NCBI RefSeq assembly: GCF_000247815.1
Contig: NC_021671.1
Span: 23,082,340-23,146,339 of the forward strand
Length of the DNA stretch: 64,000 bases
Reading direction: 5' to 3'
From: Ficedula albicollis
Taxonomy: Eukaryota; Chordata; Aves; Passeriformes; Muscicapidae
The notes beneath the pieces are model-generated. The model made no database searches and had not been told where the DNA came from. It saw nothing but the letters and a program-made list of their open reading frames with translations. Below are positions 12,797 through 26,352 of the stretch, one piece after another. Each line of letters opens with the position of its first letter. Position 1 is the stretch's first letter. Both the position numbers and the translations under genes were made by a program.

Positions 12797-15293
12797 GCAC
12801 ACCACTTATGGGTTAGCACTCCAAACGCTGCTTTTTTCTCTGCTGCTCATTTTTGAATTGCCTCTCCCTATGTGTGGTTCTTTCGGATAAGCTTCACATT
12901 CAGTTTTGTCTCAGGATAGTGTGAGGCATTTGAGAGGAAAGCCCACTTTATTATTTATCAGTCCAGTCTTTCTGTCTAACATCTATGCGAATTTACTCAT
13001 GACCTTTGTCATTATGTAATATGGAGAGTGTTACAGGGTCTCATTCTTGCAGCTCATTAAAGCCTGCTCTCTGACCTGCTCTAACAGGGCCCCGTGTCAC
13101 CTTTGCTCTCCAGAGGACGGGCTCGTGCCGGGCCTTTGCAGCAGCCCTGCGCTCACACGTGCTGCTCTCACTGGGTTTGCTGCCAAGCCCTGGGCATGGA
13201 TTGCCTGCTGTGCATAAATATGAGTTCACTCAGGTTCTCTTTCACAGTGTCACCATATACAGAAAATAGCCTGTTTATGTCAGGACATCTTTTGGAATGT
13301 TTGTCTTTAAAATTATGTTCTGCTTTAATCGCTCCAGTTGTGTCTAATGTAAACTGACACAGAGTACATATTCAAACTAATAGAATATACCTTTATTTGA
13401 TTACTGACCAGTAATAAGTGGGATTCTAATTTTTGGATTGGTATGTTTTAAGGGTTTGGCACTGGTACTGATCATTTGGGAAGATTTCTGAGCAAGAGGA
13501 AAAAACTGTACCAGTACTAGAAGAATAAAGTGAAATATAATGTCTGTTTAATGAAAAAAAAATTAGGATTATAGTGTATCCGAAGGTTTGAAGTACGAGA
13601 AATCAATGGTTTAAGGTGGAGCATGAGTATACTGAGACATATTTCATTTGAGTAAATTTTTCTATGGTAAAAATATTTTTCTTTCTTTTTTTTTTTTTTT
13701 TTTTTTGTAATTACATACAGAAACCTCCTTTGACCTGTCCATCCAAGGCAAAAGAGTACACTTATGCATGCCTGTAAAGTGACATAACCTTGGGTAAAGT
13801 CAGCATTCTGCTACAGGATCATTATTACAAAAAATTACACCATGTGAAATGGTGGATCTTTTCATGCTAGGACTGAGTCTTCTCTATAGCATTATATTAT
13901 TACTGGACTAACAAAATGTTCTTTGCTTTATGGCTCAGGGGAGATGGAGCCATAAAGAGCTTATCACAATGTAATAAATTTCTAGTCTTTAAAAATTAAA
14001 AACAGTGTTTCATGGGGAACATGTCTCAGGAAAATGAAAGTATTTGGGCCACTAAGGTATTGTGTATATATCTAATTGCTATTCTGCTGCCTAATAACTT
14101 GCACTGTTATTATTGTTGTAGATCATATTTTATTGTATTTATCCTTCTACCATTTTTAATTTAAATGTTCTCATTTTTCATTAATGAAGGCATCTAGGAG
14201 TAAAGAGCAAGAAGTAGTGTTTCTGTTCTGGTTTTGTGTGTTCTAAAATGTCAAATGTTTTATTGTCAGTTAATTGCAAATTGTAGAGTATTGCAAAATT
14301 TAATTTCTTGTAGTGTTTGATTTGGATTTTATTTGGCATAGTTTACTGTTTGTCATGGCTTTGCCTTTTTCAAAAGGGAGGTGAACTATTCTTCATTCTT
14401 TTGCAACTTGTTATAGAGAGCAGGTAATTAGTATGTGGTTTTAACAGTAACAAGATAAAATTCTAGGTTCTTAGATTTAAAAAAAGTTTTGCATCTTTAT
14501 ACCTATTTTCATAAAGTGCCAGTTGTACTAATTTTTAAATAATTTTAAAATTTTTAAAATAATTATATCTTAGGGATTAAAAAAAAGCTTCAGTTTTACT
14601 TGCTAAATGTATTCAAAGTTTTAAAGAACTTTTGATGTATGATTTAGCTGCCTATTACGTGAGTTTTCATACGTTTAGAAACATCTGCATCTTTCAATAC
14701 CCTCACGTTGCACCACTGCAGAATTTCTGGGTAGCTGTGACCTGTCACACAACGACCCCTGCCCAGGCTGTCCCCTGACCAGAGGAGAGCTTTCTGCAGT
14801 CTGCTGTGGCAGCACTACTGCTGTCCAGACCATTCCTTCCTCTCCTAGGGAAAGCAGGATAGTGAAGGGTGGCAGTCTGCACATATATCGGAACAAGACT
14901 TGAAATAACATACGACATGAGTGTTTCTAGGTCCTAGAGTGCGCGAACAGTCTGTGGTTTCCAAAGCTGATACATTGGACCCCGAGGTGCAACTGCACTT
15001 ATTAATGGCAGTGTTAACAGTGTCTAAGATTTTATACTACATGTGTATACAAATACACTTTATATAGCAGTTTTTATCTGGCATCTTGGTCTCCCAGGGA
15101 ATGTCTCAGCATTGCTTACTTTGTGTGAGGTGTCATAGCATTAGAATTTTTTAAATTTTATTTTATATTTATGGTTAAGTTTTTTCTAATATTGCCCTAA
15201 ATTCTGCAGTTATCAGATATGGATATACGGATATCATTCCTTGGATATTTTATGTTAATATTGCGTTTGTCTCAAATGCTTTTCATAAATAGA

Positions 15294-15459
15294 AGGTCTT
15301 TGAAATGTTGCTTATAGTGTTAGGATTTCTGTGTTGTTAATTCATTTTTCAAGGTCTTTGAAATGTTGCTTATAGTGTTAGGCTTTCTGTGTTGTTAAAT
15401 CATTTTTTTTGAAATGTTGCTTATAGTGTTAGGATTTCTGTGTTGTTAATTCATTTTTC
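15294..15459. repeat. Tandem triplication, about 58-bp unit
   Basis: Copies start at 15294, 15352 and 15411 (the third is slightly truncated at its left). Each carries gaaatgttgcttatagtg and ttctgtgttgtta. Copies 1 and 3 are more alike than either is to copy 2 (ggatttc versus ggctttc; aattcat versus aaatcat). Confidence 0.92.
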
Positions 15460-16469
15460 GTTCTAGATATCTATTTCTTTCACACACTCTAGAACTTTTT
15501 AAATAATATTCCTTATGTTTGGGAATTTTCCAGTGGTCTACATAGCCCTACAATTCCTGTATAAAGCTTTAGCGATACAGGGGATGTCTTTTCATGTGTG
15601 TATATGTATACAAAGGAGAGGATTCTTTCAATTTAAATGACTATTAAGATAATGAGTAGCTCTTCAGTAACTCTGAAGTTGTCAGAGAAAAATGCCCTAA
15701 AGATATGTCAAAAATTTCTTAAAGTAGTCTCTTAGCACAGTGGAGAACTAACAGTAAAACTGGATTATAGGGCTTCTGTTTATTAAACTAGGCCTTGTTT
15801 TTCCCTACTCAAAACTCCTGGCCTTAAGAGTTGGATCCTTTCAGGATCTGTAGCTGGTACCTGTCTGCAGTATTCTGGTTAAAGTGTTTTCAATATAAAT
15901 CCTCATGTTTCCCCTGTCTCTCCCATAGGCAATAATACAAGATGTTAAATTGTGTGTTAACATGTTTTTTCACTCCTCATTCCCTTGGTTAATAGGGAAG
16001 TGGCTCTACGTTCTAACTTAGAAGTTTCTATTAAGAGGGGAAAAAGAAAAACAATATTCTTCAATTTATCACAAATCTGTAGAGATTATTCCTATACTAA
16101 TCCAGTCCCTTTTCTAATACTGTAGATCAACATCAAATAGATTCTTGTTTTCTTTTTCTACCTTCTGTAATAAATGCAGCTTTCAGGGACTAATGTAAAT
16201 AGTCCTGTTTGACCCAGATGTTTCTGTATTTGTATGTAACAAAAAAAGAAGTCATGGGTACTTGTTTTCCCCTGGGTACTTTTCAGTAGATATTTAGTTT
16301 GCCTTTCTCTTCATACTATGTTACATACTGAAATTGTGAGCTTCAGTTCTCTGCTTTACATTCTAATTGTATATATGAGAAATAACATTGTATGTATGAG
16401 AAACTACATGGATAGTCGAACATTCCTAAGTATAGCTCAGGAGACTTACAATATGAAAAATCCTTTTCA

Positions 16470-16580
16470 TTACCCATTTATTCTTTCAGGGGTGGATCCT
16501 ACGTGAACCTTTCTTTTCTCATCGGTTACCCATTTATTCTTTCAGGGGTGGATCCTATGTGTACCTTTCTTTTCTCATCG
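16470..16580. repeat. Adjacent direct duplication, 56-bp unit
   Basis: Copy 1 is 16470-16525 and copy 2 is 16526-16580. Both run from ttacccatttattctttc to cttttctcatcgg, with two visible substitutions (ctacgtgaac versus ctatgtgtac). Confidence 0.92.
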
Positions 16581-17840
16581 GGTTTGTTTAAAGTGTTGCT
16601 GTGGTGTGAATTAAAAACAGGTGTGCTTTAGAATAACAAAAAAACAAACCTCTGAAAGTTTAGGTTCGGCTGAGATTTGATCTGATTTTCTTAGAAGTTA
16701 TTGTCCCTACCATCTTGAAATTCTCATTTTATCTGAGTTTTCTTGACTTGGCAGCTGATTTGATAGTGCATATCAATAACTTTTCCCAAACCCCATGTTC
16801 TTTATGTCATTCTTTTCTTTAGAGGGGAGCATCATATAAATATATAATTCAGCAAGATTGTATTTATGACTGGTTACAAGGTGCCAATACCTAGGTGGTA
16901 TAGGATATCAAAGGTGTAATATGGAGTACCTTACAGATACTGCACTTTCCATGGGTAAAAGTAAAGGAATTGGTTAAGATATCCTACAGTTCTATTTAAG
17001 TAACAGTAGTACTCCCTTCCTTCAGGCTATAAAAATGGTATTGGTAATGTAGGCCCAGCAACATAAAACATATATTCAACAAAATAATTTACAATTATCT
17101 ATGATAACAGCTGTTGTATAACTGTACTTAATGGCAGTCTAATTTTGGAAAATGTATTACTCACTTTAATTGTCTATAGTGGAGCTTGGAAACAATTTCA
17201 GACTACCAAGGAAATTCTTTTTTCACAGAATAATGATGATGATGCAATTTAATGGCTTTAGTACTGACAGTGAGATGCTTTCTATTGTCAGTTCAAGAGC
17301 TACTTAAGCTCCTCTGTGAGTTTGGCCTAGGGAGTTAAATTCTCGAGAGACATGCTACATTTTCTACAATTAATAATTAGGGTAGAGAGTACGGTCAAGA
17401 AGAAATCCCTCCTGAAGAAAACAGCTTTAATTTTTTTGTGTAATTTCAATTTTATTTGTTAGTGGCAAAATTTTCAAGTTGTATAGAATACAAGTTCATA
17501 ACAGAAATGATGAGAGGCTGACAGCCCTGTAGCAATACCACCATGATCTGTGTCAACCTAAGACAAGGATGAAAATCTCCAATCTCTTATGACAAGGTCA
17601 ATGACTAGAGCAACTCTTTGTATTAGAGAGTGTAGACAGTAGCCATAGTCAGTAGTGTCTAGTTCTCTTTTCTTTGATTGCAATGTTCTATACAATTGGA
17701 TTCTTTTATTAATAGTTAGATTTGCTCTTCAGAAAATAGGAGGAAAAAAAGCATTTCTGCTTATTGATGGATTACCAGGTTTGCATTCTTGGGCAAAGTT
17801 TTTGATCTCTTTGAAAACTACTGAGGTTGTTAGAAGTTGT

Positions 17841-18515
17841 GGCCTAGAGTGTGTGCACCTCTTGCAGAAAAGAAAGGTCTTTGGTTGACCAGCTGTTTTA
17901 TTATTATTGAACTTGTACACCTCGTAGTTATTTTTTCCTTACATTTAGGAAACATGTAAGTTACCTTGTATAAATGGTTATGAAGCTCTAACTATATGCC
18001 TAGCAATAGTTAAACCATAGTTTAAAGTTGTAGTTAAAGTGCAAAGTTATAATTAAACCAACAGTTTAAAAGCATAATGGGTCAAAAAGTCTAGGACTTT
18101 TTATATAAAAGTCATTAAGTTCAGTGGCTCAGTTGAATATATCATAATGGGTCAAAAAGTCTAGGACTTTTTATCTAAAGTCATTAAGTTCAGTGGCTCG
18201 GTTGAATATACTGGCCTAGAGTGTGTGCACCTCTTGCAGAAAAGAAAGGTCTTTGGTTGACCAGCTGTTTTATTATTATTGAACTTGTACACCTCGTAGT
18301 TATTTTTTCCTTACATTTAGGAAACATGTAAGTTACCTTGTATAAATGGTTATGAAGCTCTAACTATATGCCTAGCAATAGTTAAACCATAGTTTAAAGT
18401 TGTAGTTAAAGTGCAAAGTTATAATTAAACCAACAGTTTAAAAGCATAATGGGTCAAAAAGTCTAGGACTTTTTATATAAAAGTCATTAAGTTCAGTGGC
18501 TCAGTTGAATATATC
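17841..18515. repeat. Nested duplication: two 303-bp copies with a 70-bp partial copy between
   Basis: The 303-bp copies at 17841-18142 and 18213-18515 appear identical by eye, offset by 372 bp. Between them, at about 18143-18212, lies an extra copy of only the last part of the unit (cataatgggtcaaaaag to gttgaatata). It differs from both neighbours at a few sites (tatctaaagt; ctcggttg). Confidence 0.93.
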
Positions 18516-20322
18516 CAGCAAATGAATTAGACAATTTTGTTTTTCCTGATTGTAGGAGAAAGGCTACTAGATTATTTTTCCTTCTTTAGTTTTTAGGTAG
18601 AGTGAAGGAAGTTTAGGCTATTTTTGTAAATAAAGTAAGAAATCTCTTTTGTCTGCTTATTGAGCATATTATTTCCCAGTCTGTCTTTTGCAAGCGCTGC
18701 TACAGTAAAACTGAGCACACCCCAGCGCAGTAACTCCTGTGTCAGGCTTATTAAATTTCAGCCACCAGAGAGGGAAGCTGTGTGTGTCTCAAGATGTAAA
18801 CCTTGACCTCAGCTTGCAGAACTGAAGCAGAAGGGAAGAAAGATTGAGGGAAAGTGGAATGACTTCTGGTTCAGTTCTCAGTATCTCTTTTTATTTTTAT
18901 CACATTACTCATATGGAAGAATGAAATGATGGACTGAAATTTCTTGCACTCTTTGAGTCTCTGAACACATATTTTTTTATTTCATTTAGTAGGATGCACA
19001 GCAGTGTTTCCTGTAACTCTATCACACTCAAAACAGTCATGACATAATATTTCCATTATGCCCAGAACCACTCTCTAGCAAAAGAAGATTCATCCTCTCC
19101 CCTTTGAGATAGCTAAAATGATAACCCGAACAGCTACTGTGAGAGAGTCTTCTTCCAGCTTTCTATTTCTCCTGTAGTCCTCATGTGAATTGGGTTCACT
19201 GACATGTTAGTGAGATTCTCTCTGAACCTTTTTGTAATTACAGTATTCTTTCAGGATTGTAGTGTGAATAAGTTTTATGTCTTCTTATAAAATATCTCTG
19301 ATACTGTTTTATTATTTTCCCCCTGATTTAAACAAGAGATAGTAGTATTTAGGTTAAATGGATTTTGATGTTTGAAGACCCTATACTACTTTAAGGTTGT
19401 CATGATGTGCTAAAATAATACAAGGTCAGTATGACTCAAGCATGGGAGTTAAGATTTTCTTGATTATCTCCTCTTTGCCAAGAAAGTGACACTCTTAGAA
19501 AAGCTTTAAAAGCTAAAATATTTTACTTGAAAATAGGCACTGAATCCAATACTTCTGCCTTTAGGTACCTGACGTGCCAAACTTTTAAGTGTTGTCTGTG
19601 TCACTTCTACTACAATAAAATAATTGTGTGCAGTTGTTAAGATCTGATTATTGAGAGATGCCTCTATCCGAATTAAGGTGCAAGCAGGATCATATGCCAA
19701 AATCAATAGTATGGATTTTATTTTAACAGTAAAATGTGAGGTAGGAACATAAAAAAGAAAGGAGGGAGAGACAGACAGACCAACAGACAAATTAAGCAGG
19801 ATATAGTCACCACCCAGCATCCAATTGGTCTTTCTTTACCCTGGGCTTCTTGGTGGTGAGGGTCCTGAAGTTGTTGAAAATTTTTCACTGTTTATACGTT
19901 TTAGAAAACAAAGGATTTTGTGTTTATTGGCTACATAGTTCTCTTATTCTATGGGCTAAATGATTCCTTCACTTCTAACACTAGTTAATCCCATGCTCAG
20001 TCTTTCTGGGTTTTGAGTCGGTGGGTGCTGACTTTGATATCACAATAATCCTTCTGGTTTCTTCTACCTTGTGCGGGAGTGGTTTTATACAAGTGCTTTG
20101 GAACATCTCGTTTCAAGACAACTTTTTAAACTTGGTTTTGCATTCCTTGGGCCAGTGAACTGCTGCTCTGTTATCAGCAACATCTCAAGAAAAGGAGGTC
20201 CCTCCCCCCTTGGTGAAAGGCTAACTTCCTTGTGAATATGCTATAAGCTGATAGGGTGTTCAGAGCTGGTAATTGCTCCTCTGGTTGAGAACATTGTATA
20301 AATTTCCGTGGTATATTTGTTC

Positions 20323-20423
20323 ATATATACTAATGACAGTGTAACTGTTGCCTGAATTGAGTCTCTCCATATGATATATACTAATGACAGTGTAACTGTT
20401 GCCTGAGTTGAGTCTCTCCATAA
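20323..20423. repeat. Adjacent direct duplication, 51-bp unit
   Basis: Copies start at 20323 and 20374, each with atatatactaatgacagtg and tgagtctctccat-type sequence. I see one substitution (gaattgag versus gagttgag). Confidence 0.9.
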
Positions 20424-23400
20424 GCATTGTAAGAAGATGTGTCTGTGTAAACTGTAGATTTCCACCCAACAAGCAGGGTTTTGTAGGCACCATATCAACT
20501 GCTGTTTGCATAGTCCTGTCTTTAATGGCTAAGAGCCTGAGAAAGCATATCGGGCAGTTTCTATGAATCAATAGATTTTCTATTTTTAAACTAATGAGAT
20601 ATTGTCATATAGATGATGATTAATAAGTACAGTTTTAGAATGTTTTGCATTAAGTTATAAATATTGCCTTTATTTTTCAAAGTTCAATTCCCTCATGCTC
20701 TGAAATTGAAATGCAGAGTTTTCTTTATGTTTTCATTTGCTGTTTTGCATCGGTGCCAGAGTGCTTGTTTACAGCTCCACATTGGAAGTGTTTGCATACT
20801 TTATTAGTGAACTGTTTCTTTCACTTTACAGTGGCATTAAAAAAGGATAAGGTGTATATATGAATACCAGATAGTATTAAGATACATCTGCTCTATTAAT
20901 GTAAACCAAAAGTCTTTTGAATTTGTTTAGAAACTTTTCCTCTCCCCATAGAAGTACCATTTTTCTTTGCATATAAAATGAGAAATTGGCTTCCTCTGTA
21001 GCTGGCATTGAAGAATTCTCCCAGTAATATAAGCCCAGAGGGGCAAATACTCATTTGGGAACAGTTTCATACAGCTGCTATTGTTTGAGAATCAAATTTG
21101 CTTCCTTTTTTAAACCTGTTAGCAATAACTTGAATTCGTGGTAGTATCTCTCAGAGAAGGGCAAACAGACTGACAGCACTGAATTAGCTAGTAGCAGCGT
21201 GTTTCTCTGGACTTGGTAAAGTAACCACAATGTAACATGTTCTCGTCTGCCTTGGAGTGTACTTATATTAATATTCAAGTACAAGGGAAAATAAGAAATA
21301 GTTTTGCAAAAATTAAAGCTCCAGAATATACTTATACCTGCTCCTAACTAAAATGAATAATGTATCTTTTCAGTAAGTTTTTCTAAGTGCTAATCAAAAA
21401 TATAATGATTTACAAGTCATTACTCAATTAAGTTGGAAGCAGTAATTTTAATTTTCAGCTATTATAATTTTTTTTCTTTATCTTTGGAAGTTATGGTTTA
21501 TCAGTCATACAAGATGGTTTAATAAATAACTTGCTCTTTATAACTAGCTTATGGTTTTGAAGTAGCCATTATTTGGTGCTTGGTGTTTTTTTTAATAGAT
21601 ACTTCACCTTCCTTTAACTTCCATGGAACAATAAGATTAATTTAAGTGGTAGTGGTTATGAGAGTGGAAAGGTACAGGCAGCTGCATTTCCCTTGGTTTG
21701 GTGGTCCAGACTGCCTTTAGTTTCAGTTTTCCTGGTTGGGTGCATCAGCCTTGACATTTAGGCACGGCTCAAGTATTTCGGTTGAGCACGTGAAAACAGT
21801 GCTTGTTTCCTCCTGTGGCAGTGAATGGGGTGTGTCTAAGATGATAAATTTAGATTTCATTTTTCTTCCTAAATGAGTTCGTGGAAGGAATGGGGGAATA
21901 CTGCAGTAAAGAATTGAACATTCCTTTTCCTTGTGTACTTTCAGTTTTAAGCATTTTGAACCACATTCCTTTAATGAGCCCTTAAATCTAGAGGCTCCAG
22001 GTTGGTTTGTATTCATTGGCTAGTACTCATCCTGAATATTATTCTTTAAAAGACCCTTTTGCCTGTAAAACACAGTTCTGTACATACACCATATATAAGT
22101 ACATATATAAAAATAAATGCCTGTATGCTTTATGTATGTATGTACAAGCATATAAATGATTTATTTGTATAAAAGTGTATATATTTACATAACAAAATAG
22201 CAAGAAAAATGCCAGAGTATGCTAGAAAAACAGCCTTAGGCCCTTAGGATGTATTGAAAGACTGAGTTTCATTTTCTGAGCTAGTGCTCTAACAGTTAGG
22301 CTATTATGCAAAAGGTAATTTCTGTTGCCTGCCTTCTTAATCCCTACTTTTAGTGGGCTGCTGTAAGTGATTTCAAGGTCAGCTGTTACACTACTGGGTG
22401 TTTTTTCCTGTTAGCCATCATGGCTAACCACAGTCATGCATTTATAAACTAGCTTTCATAGTAATGAAAGTGTGAATGGAAGAATGTTGAGGGGGCAGTG
22501 CAAAACTGATCTTTTCATTCAAATTGCAAGAGAGTTGTGTACTATAGATTGTTTATTAAAAAAAAAAAAAGAAAATCCCCTTTATTTCTGTTTGCTTAGC
22601 TAACTCAGGAGGCTTCAGCTCTAATTCTTAAGTAATTCTTGTGGTTTAACTTTTGCAGTTTCAGACCTGTTTCGGTGACAGTTGCATACTTCTACTCTTT
22701 TGCATTGCTCATATTGGTTTTATCTGTCTGTCTTGTTTGACTGTTGATACTGTAAGAGGAAAGTCTTGGATTCTCTCTGAAAGAAATAAGGGAGAAAAAA
22801 TTATGGGGAATGAGTTATGCATGAACATTTATTCAGTGACATAGACTATTTCCCCCTTGGTGACCATTTCTGGTTTTGTGTTTTGTGGGTTTTTTGGGTC
22901 TTTTTTAGGATGAAGCTGTAATTTATAAATTGTGGATAGTAATACCTTGACTACTTCTTTGTGTTCAGAGGGTGTTCTTTCTTCCATTTTAAGTTTGCTG
23001 TTCAGAGGCCATTGGTTTCCCATTCTTTTCTATTTTCCTGCTTACCAAAACCACCAGTAGAAACTTGCAAGTCTGTGGATATCCATGCGGCTTTTATCTT
23101 GCTTCCTAAAATTTGTGGTAAGTCCACATACCATTTGGAAACTTCTTGAATGGCTCACTGAAACTCACATCCTCAGTTGCTGAAATCCACGTATTTCAAG
23201 AATTGGTTAATTTGTGTAACTGAATGAGCTAAGAGCACGTACTGTCTGTGGGAGAGAGGCTGTAGAATGGCAAGATTGATGAGCGATCTCTTTAGAGTGC
23301 AGAGACTTAGCTGAACGACATCCATTCCCTGGCTTTCATGCAGTGCTGCAGCATTTTTTTCACTCCTGAGTCTCACAGACTTGACACACCAGTCAGCGAG

Positions 23401-24907
23401 CTGCTCAGCTGTGTCTTTTGTGTGCTTAGGACAGGGAGAGGAAGAAGAACTGTGAGTACATGATTTTGCTGATATTGAAATAGGTGGACATAGGGATCAA
23501 TGACTGAGCATGTGATGCTCTGGCCTAGACAAAGCGTTTCTGATGGGAAATCTGTCACTATTTTGGCTTTGTCACTGCTTTGTTTAAATCCCATGTTCTT
23601 TAAAACTGTTCAGTTGATACAATGGGAGAATAAACACACAAATGCCTGTGTTATATCTTAATCCAGAAGTGAGAGAAGATGTGAATGTCATTACTATAAC
23701 TCTATATGTAGAGGAAGTACCTAATCTTGATTGATCTAACCCCAATTGTCCCCATTTCAGCTCTTACTTAGATTTCTTTGCAGGTTAACAGTTTATACTG
23801 TTCTAAATACCACCAAATGAGTTGCAGAAAGGCAAAGGAAAAATTTACACTTCTGTAATTATATTCTGGTTCATAATTATATTTATCTCTTGTACCCCAA
23901 CTGAGTGTTTCAGTAATTTGTGTGGGTTTTTGCAACTGTTGCATATGTTAAAGAGATTATGGGAGTAAAGTGAACCTATATGTTCATTCAGTATTGATGG
24001 TGACAAAATCTAATGAGTCTTTCTCAGTCCTGGGCCAAAATGTTGGTAAAAATGACTGACTGTGTCTAAATTTGGCTAAACTGAATACTGAAAATGATTC
24101 TTTTCTACATGTGAATAGAAATCTGTCTCACAGATACGTACACAAGAAACCGGTCGCTTTACTTAAAATTCTTCTCTTTGATCACTTTTCCATCCCTCCC
24201 AAAAAAAAAAAGTCCTGCAGTTTAGTTGTCTAGGGTCTGATTTTGAATTACTGAAATATATTGAATGCACACAATTAGAACTCTGTTTAAAATGGTTTAG
24301 GCTCCTAGCAGAAGGATAAATCATAGGTTTATTTCATCTGGGAAGCTTAATGCAAAATTAAGATGGGTTATTCAAACAAAGAACTCAAAACTAGAGATTA
24401 AGATGATCTATGGCTAAAAGGATGTTTCATGCCTACTAATCTCACCTCTTTGATAAACTAGAGATTATTTTAGCACAGCAATATCATAATATTCAATTAG
24501 AAGATATATAGCCTTGTAAAAAATTAAGTTCTGTATTCATGAAGTCAGAATTTTCTGTCTTAAACTGTCGTTATGTGTAAGTGATAAAGATAAGGCTTAC
24601 ATACAGTTTTGATGTTTGCTCTTCCCCCAGCCTACGTAGATCTCCACATCAAATTGTGATTCTGCAGTGATTCGAGCAGATAATGCACTCACATATTCAC
24701 TGTGGTGTGTTGCCAAGTGACCTGCAGGTCTTTCTCAGTACATGTCAGCATATTTTTGTGCCTGATCACAAATTGAGTAATCCGGTGCCTCTGTCATTTT
24801 GGTCACTTTATTTGTGTTTATTGTGGCTGGCTTTTACACGCTCTAAACAACACCAGTGGACCTGACTGTGCTTTTATATTGAAGAAGGATCACTATAAAA
24901 ATGACTA

Positions 24908-25145
24908 GAAGATGATATGTGACTAGGGAATGAATATTATTCATTCCCAATGAAATTTCGCGAGCATATGGACAGTATGTTGTGCTGATAATGTCCGGAA
25001 GATGATATGTGACTAGGGAATGAATATTACTCATTCCCAATGAAATTTCGTGAGCAGATGGACAGTATGTTGTGCTGATAATGTCCATTCATTCCCAATG
25101 AAATTTCGCGAGCATATGGACAGTATGTTGTGCTGATAATGTCCG
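24908..25145. repeat. Tandem repeat, 90-bp unit, about 2.6 copies, with a palindromic core
   Basis: Unit 1 is 24908-24997 and unit 2 is 24998-25086. A partial third unit at about 25087-25145 lacks the first third. Each full unit contains gaatgaatattattcattc or a one-base variant, an inverted repeat with 8-base arms. Units end gtgctgataatgtcc. Confidence 0.92.
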
Positions 25146-25938
25146 TATAAAAGATATTTCAAGAGATGAGAGCTAGAAATAAAAAGAATATTTTGAAAGT
25201 TTATAAACTTAGTCGAAATTTCAGGAGCTGAGAATTCTTGTTTTTCCTTCACATTGTTAGGACAGGCCACTGCTATATGTCCTGTTGTGTTCTCAGTTCC
25301 TGATGGAGGCTACCAGCTGGGGCTGGATTCACTTGCTGAAATGTGTGAGTGTGAAACACTTGGGGTGCTGCAGGGCATCTGGCTGCTCGTGATGTGAAGT
25401 ATGAGTCTTGCCCAAATTACCTTTTTAACATTAGATGTCTGTGGATGTCTTGGACATACTGGAGTAAGTAGCCGGCACTTGAGTTGAGCTTTGTGGACAC
25501 TGCTGAAGGCCTAGGCAAATTTCAGCCAGGCCATTTTCTCAGATTCTGAGTCTTCTTCTCAGGCCATGAAACTTTCTCAGCTCTGGTCAGGATTTTTCCC
25601 AAGCTAGAGGCTTTTCTCTAATGTAAACACAAGAGAAAGAATTATAACAAAAGATAAACACCTGCTGGATCCGTGAGAAAGCGAGGGACAAGAGGTGTCT
25701 CCTTCTCTGACCAATGAACTGTCTGTATTTTGTTTTTCACAAACTATCTTATTTAAAGCCATGGCTGTGAGTACACGTGGAGTATTTGTATCAAATAGAT
25801 GAGTAGAGACAAAATTCATTCAACCTGTATTAGGTAAAAGTTACTGTAGCATTTATTGTAAGGGTAAGAAACAGAGGGTTTTACAAAGGGTTGCTCTTTG
25901 GCAGCCCAGAATAAAACAACACGTGAGCTAGAGCAATG

Positions 25939-26057
25939 GGGTAAGAGAGGAGGGGGGAGGGGGAGAAGGCAAAGATGGAGCGAGGCGAGAGAGAAAAAGA
26001 AAGAGAGAGAGAGACAAGGAGGGAGGGAGAGAGAGAGAGAGAGCAAGAAGAAGAGGG
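25939..26057. repeat. Purine-rich (GA)n/(GGA)n low-complexity tract
   Basis: The + strand is almost entirely A and G, with gagagagaga stretches and gggagggggag near its left end. It yields Arg/Glu-rich and Ser/Leu-rich spurious frames. Confidence 0.9.
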
Positions 26058-26261
26058 CGATCTCCCGTTCACAATACTTTAAATCTTTTTCTATTATGAA
26101 TATTCTAATTCCCACTTAACCAATCTAATACAATATACAAATTCTATAGCATTTACATACAGCCTATAGGGACTGATATTAGCATGGCGTGTTATATTTC
26201 AAACTCTACAAACTACTCCTTGTACCCTGGGGGGGATGAGTCAGACCTTCGTGTCCACCCT

Positions 26262-26352
26262 GAGGCAGGATGCATTGTTTAATCAAGGGGGGGATTAGCC
26301 CGAGCCGAGGCAGGATGCATTGTTTAATCAAGGGGGGGGATTAGCCCGAGCC
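26262..26352. repeat. Adjacent direct duplication, 45-bp unit
   Basis: Copies start at 26262 and 26307. Each reads gaggcaggatgcattg, then a G7 or G8 run, then attagcccgagcc. They differ by one G in the homopolymer. Confidence 0.93.

Noticed and set aside
24843..25270. Minus-strand frames with repeated protein segments
   Set aside because: They follow the 90-bp tandem repeat, which is a multiple of three, and have no domain or splice support.
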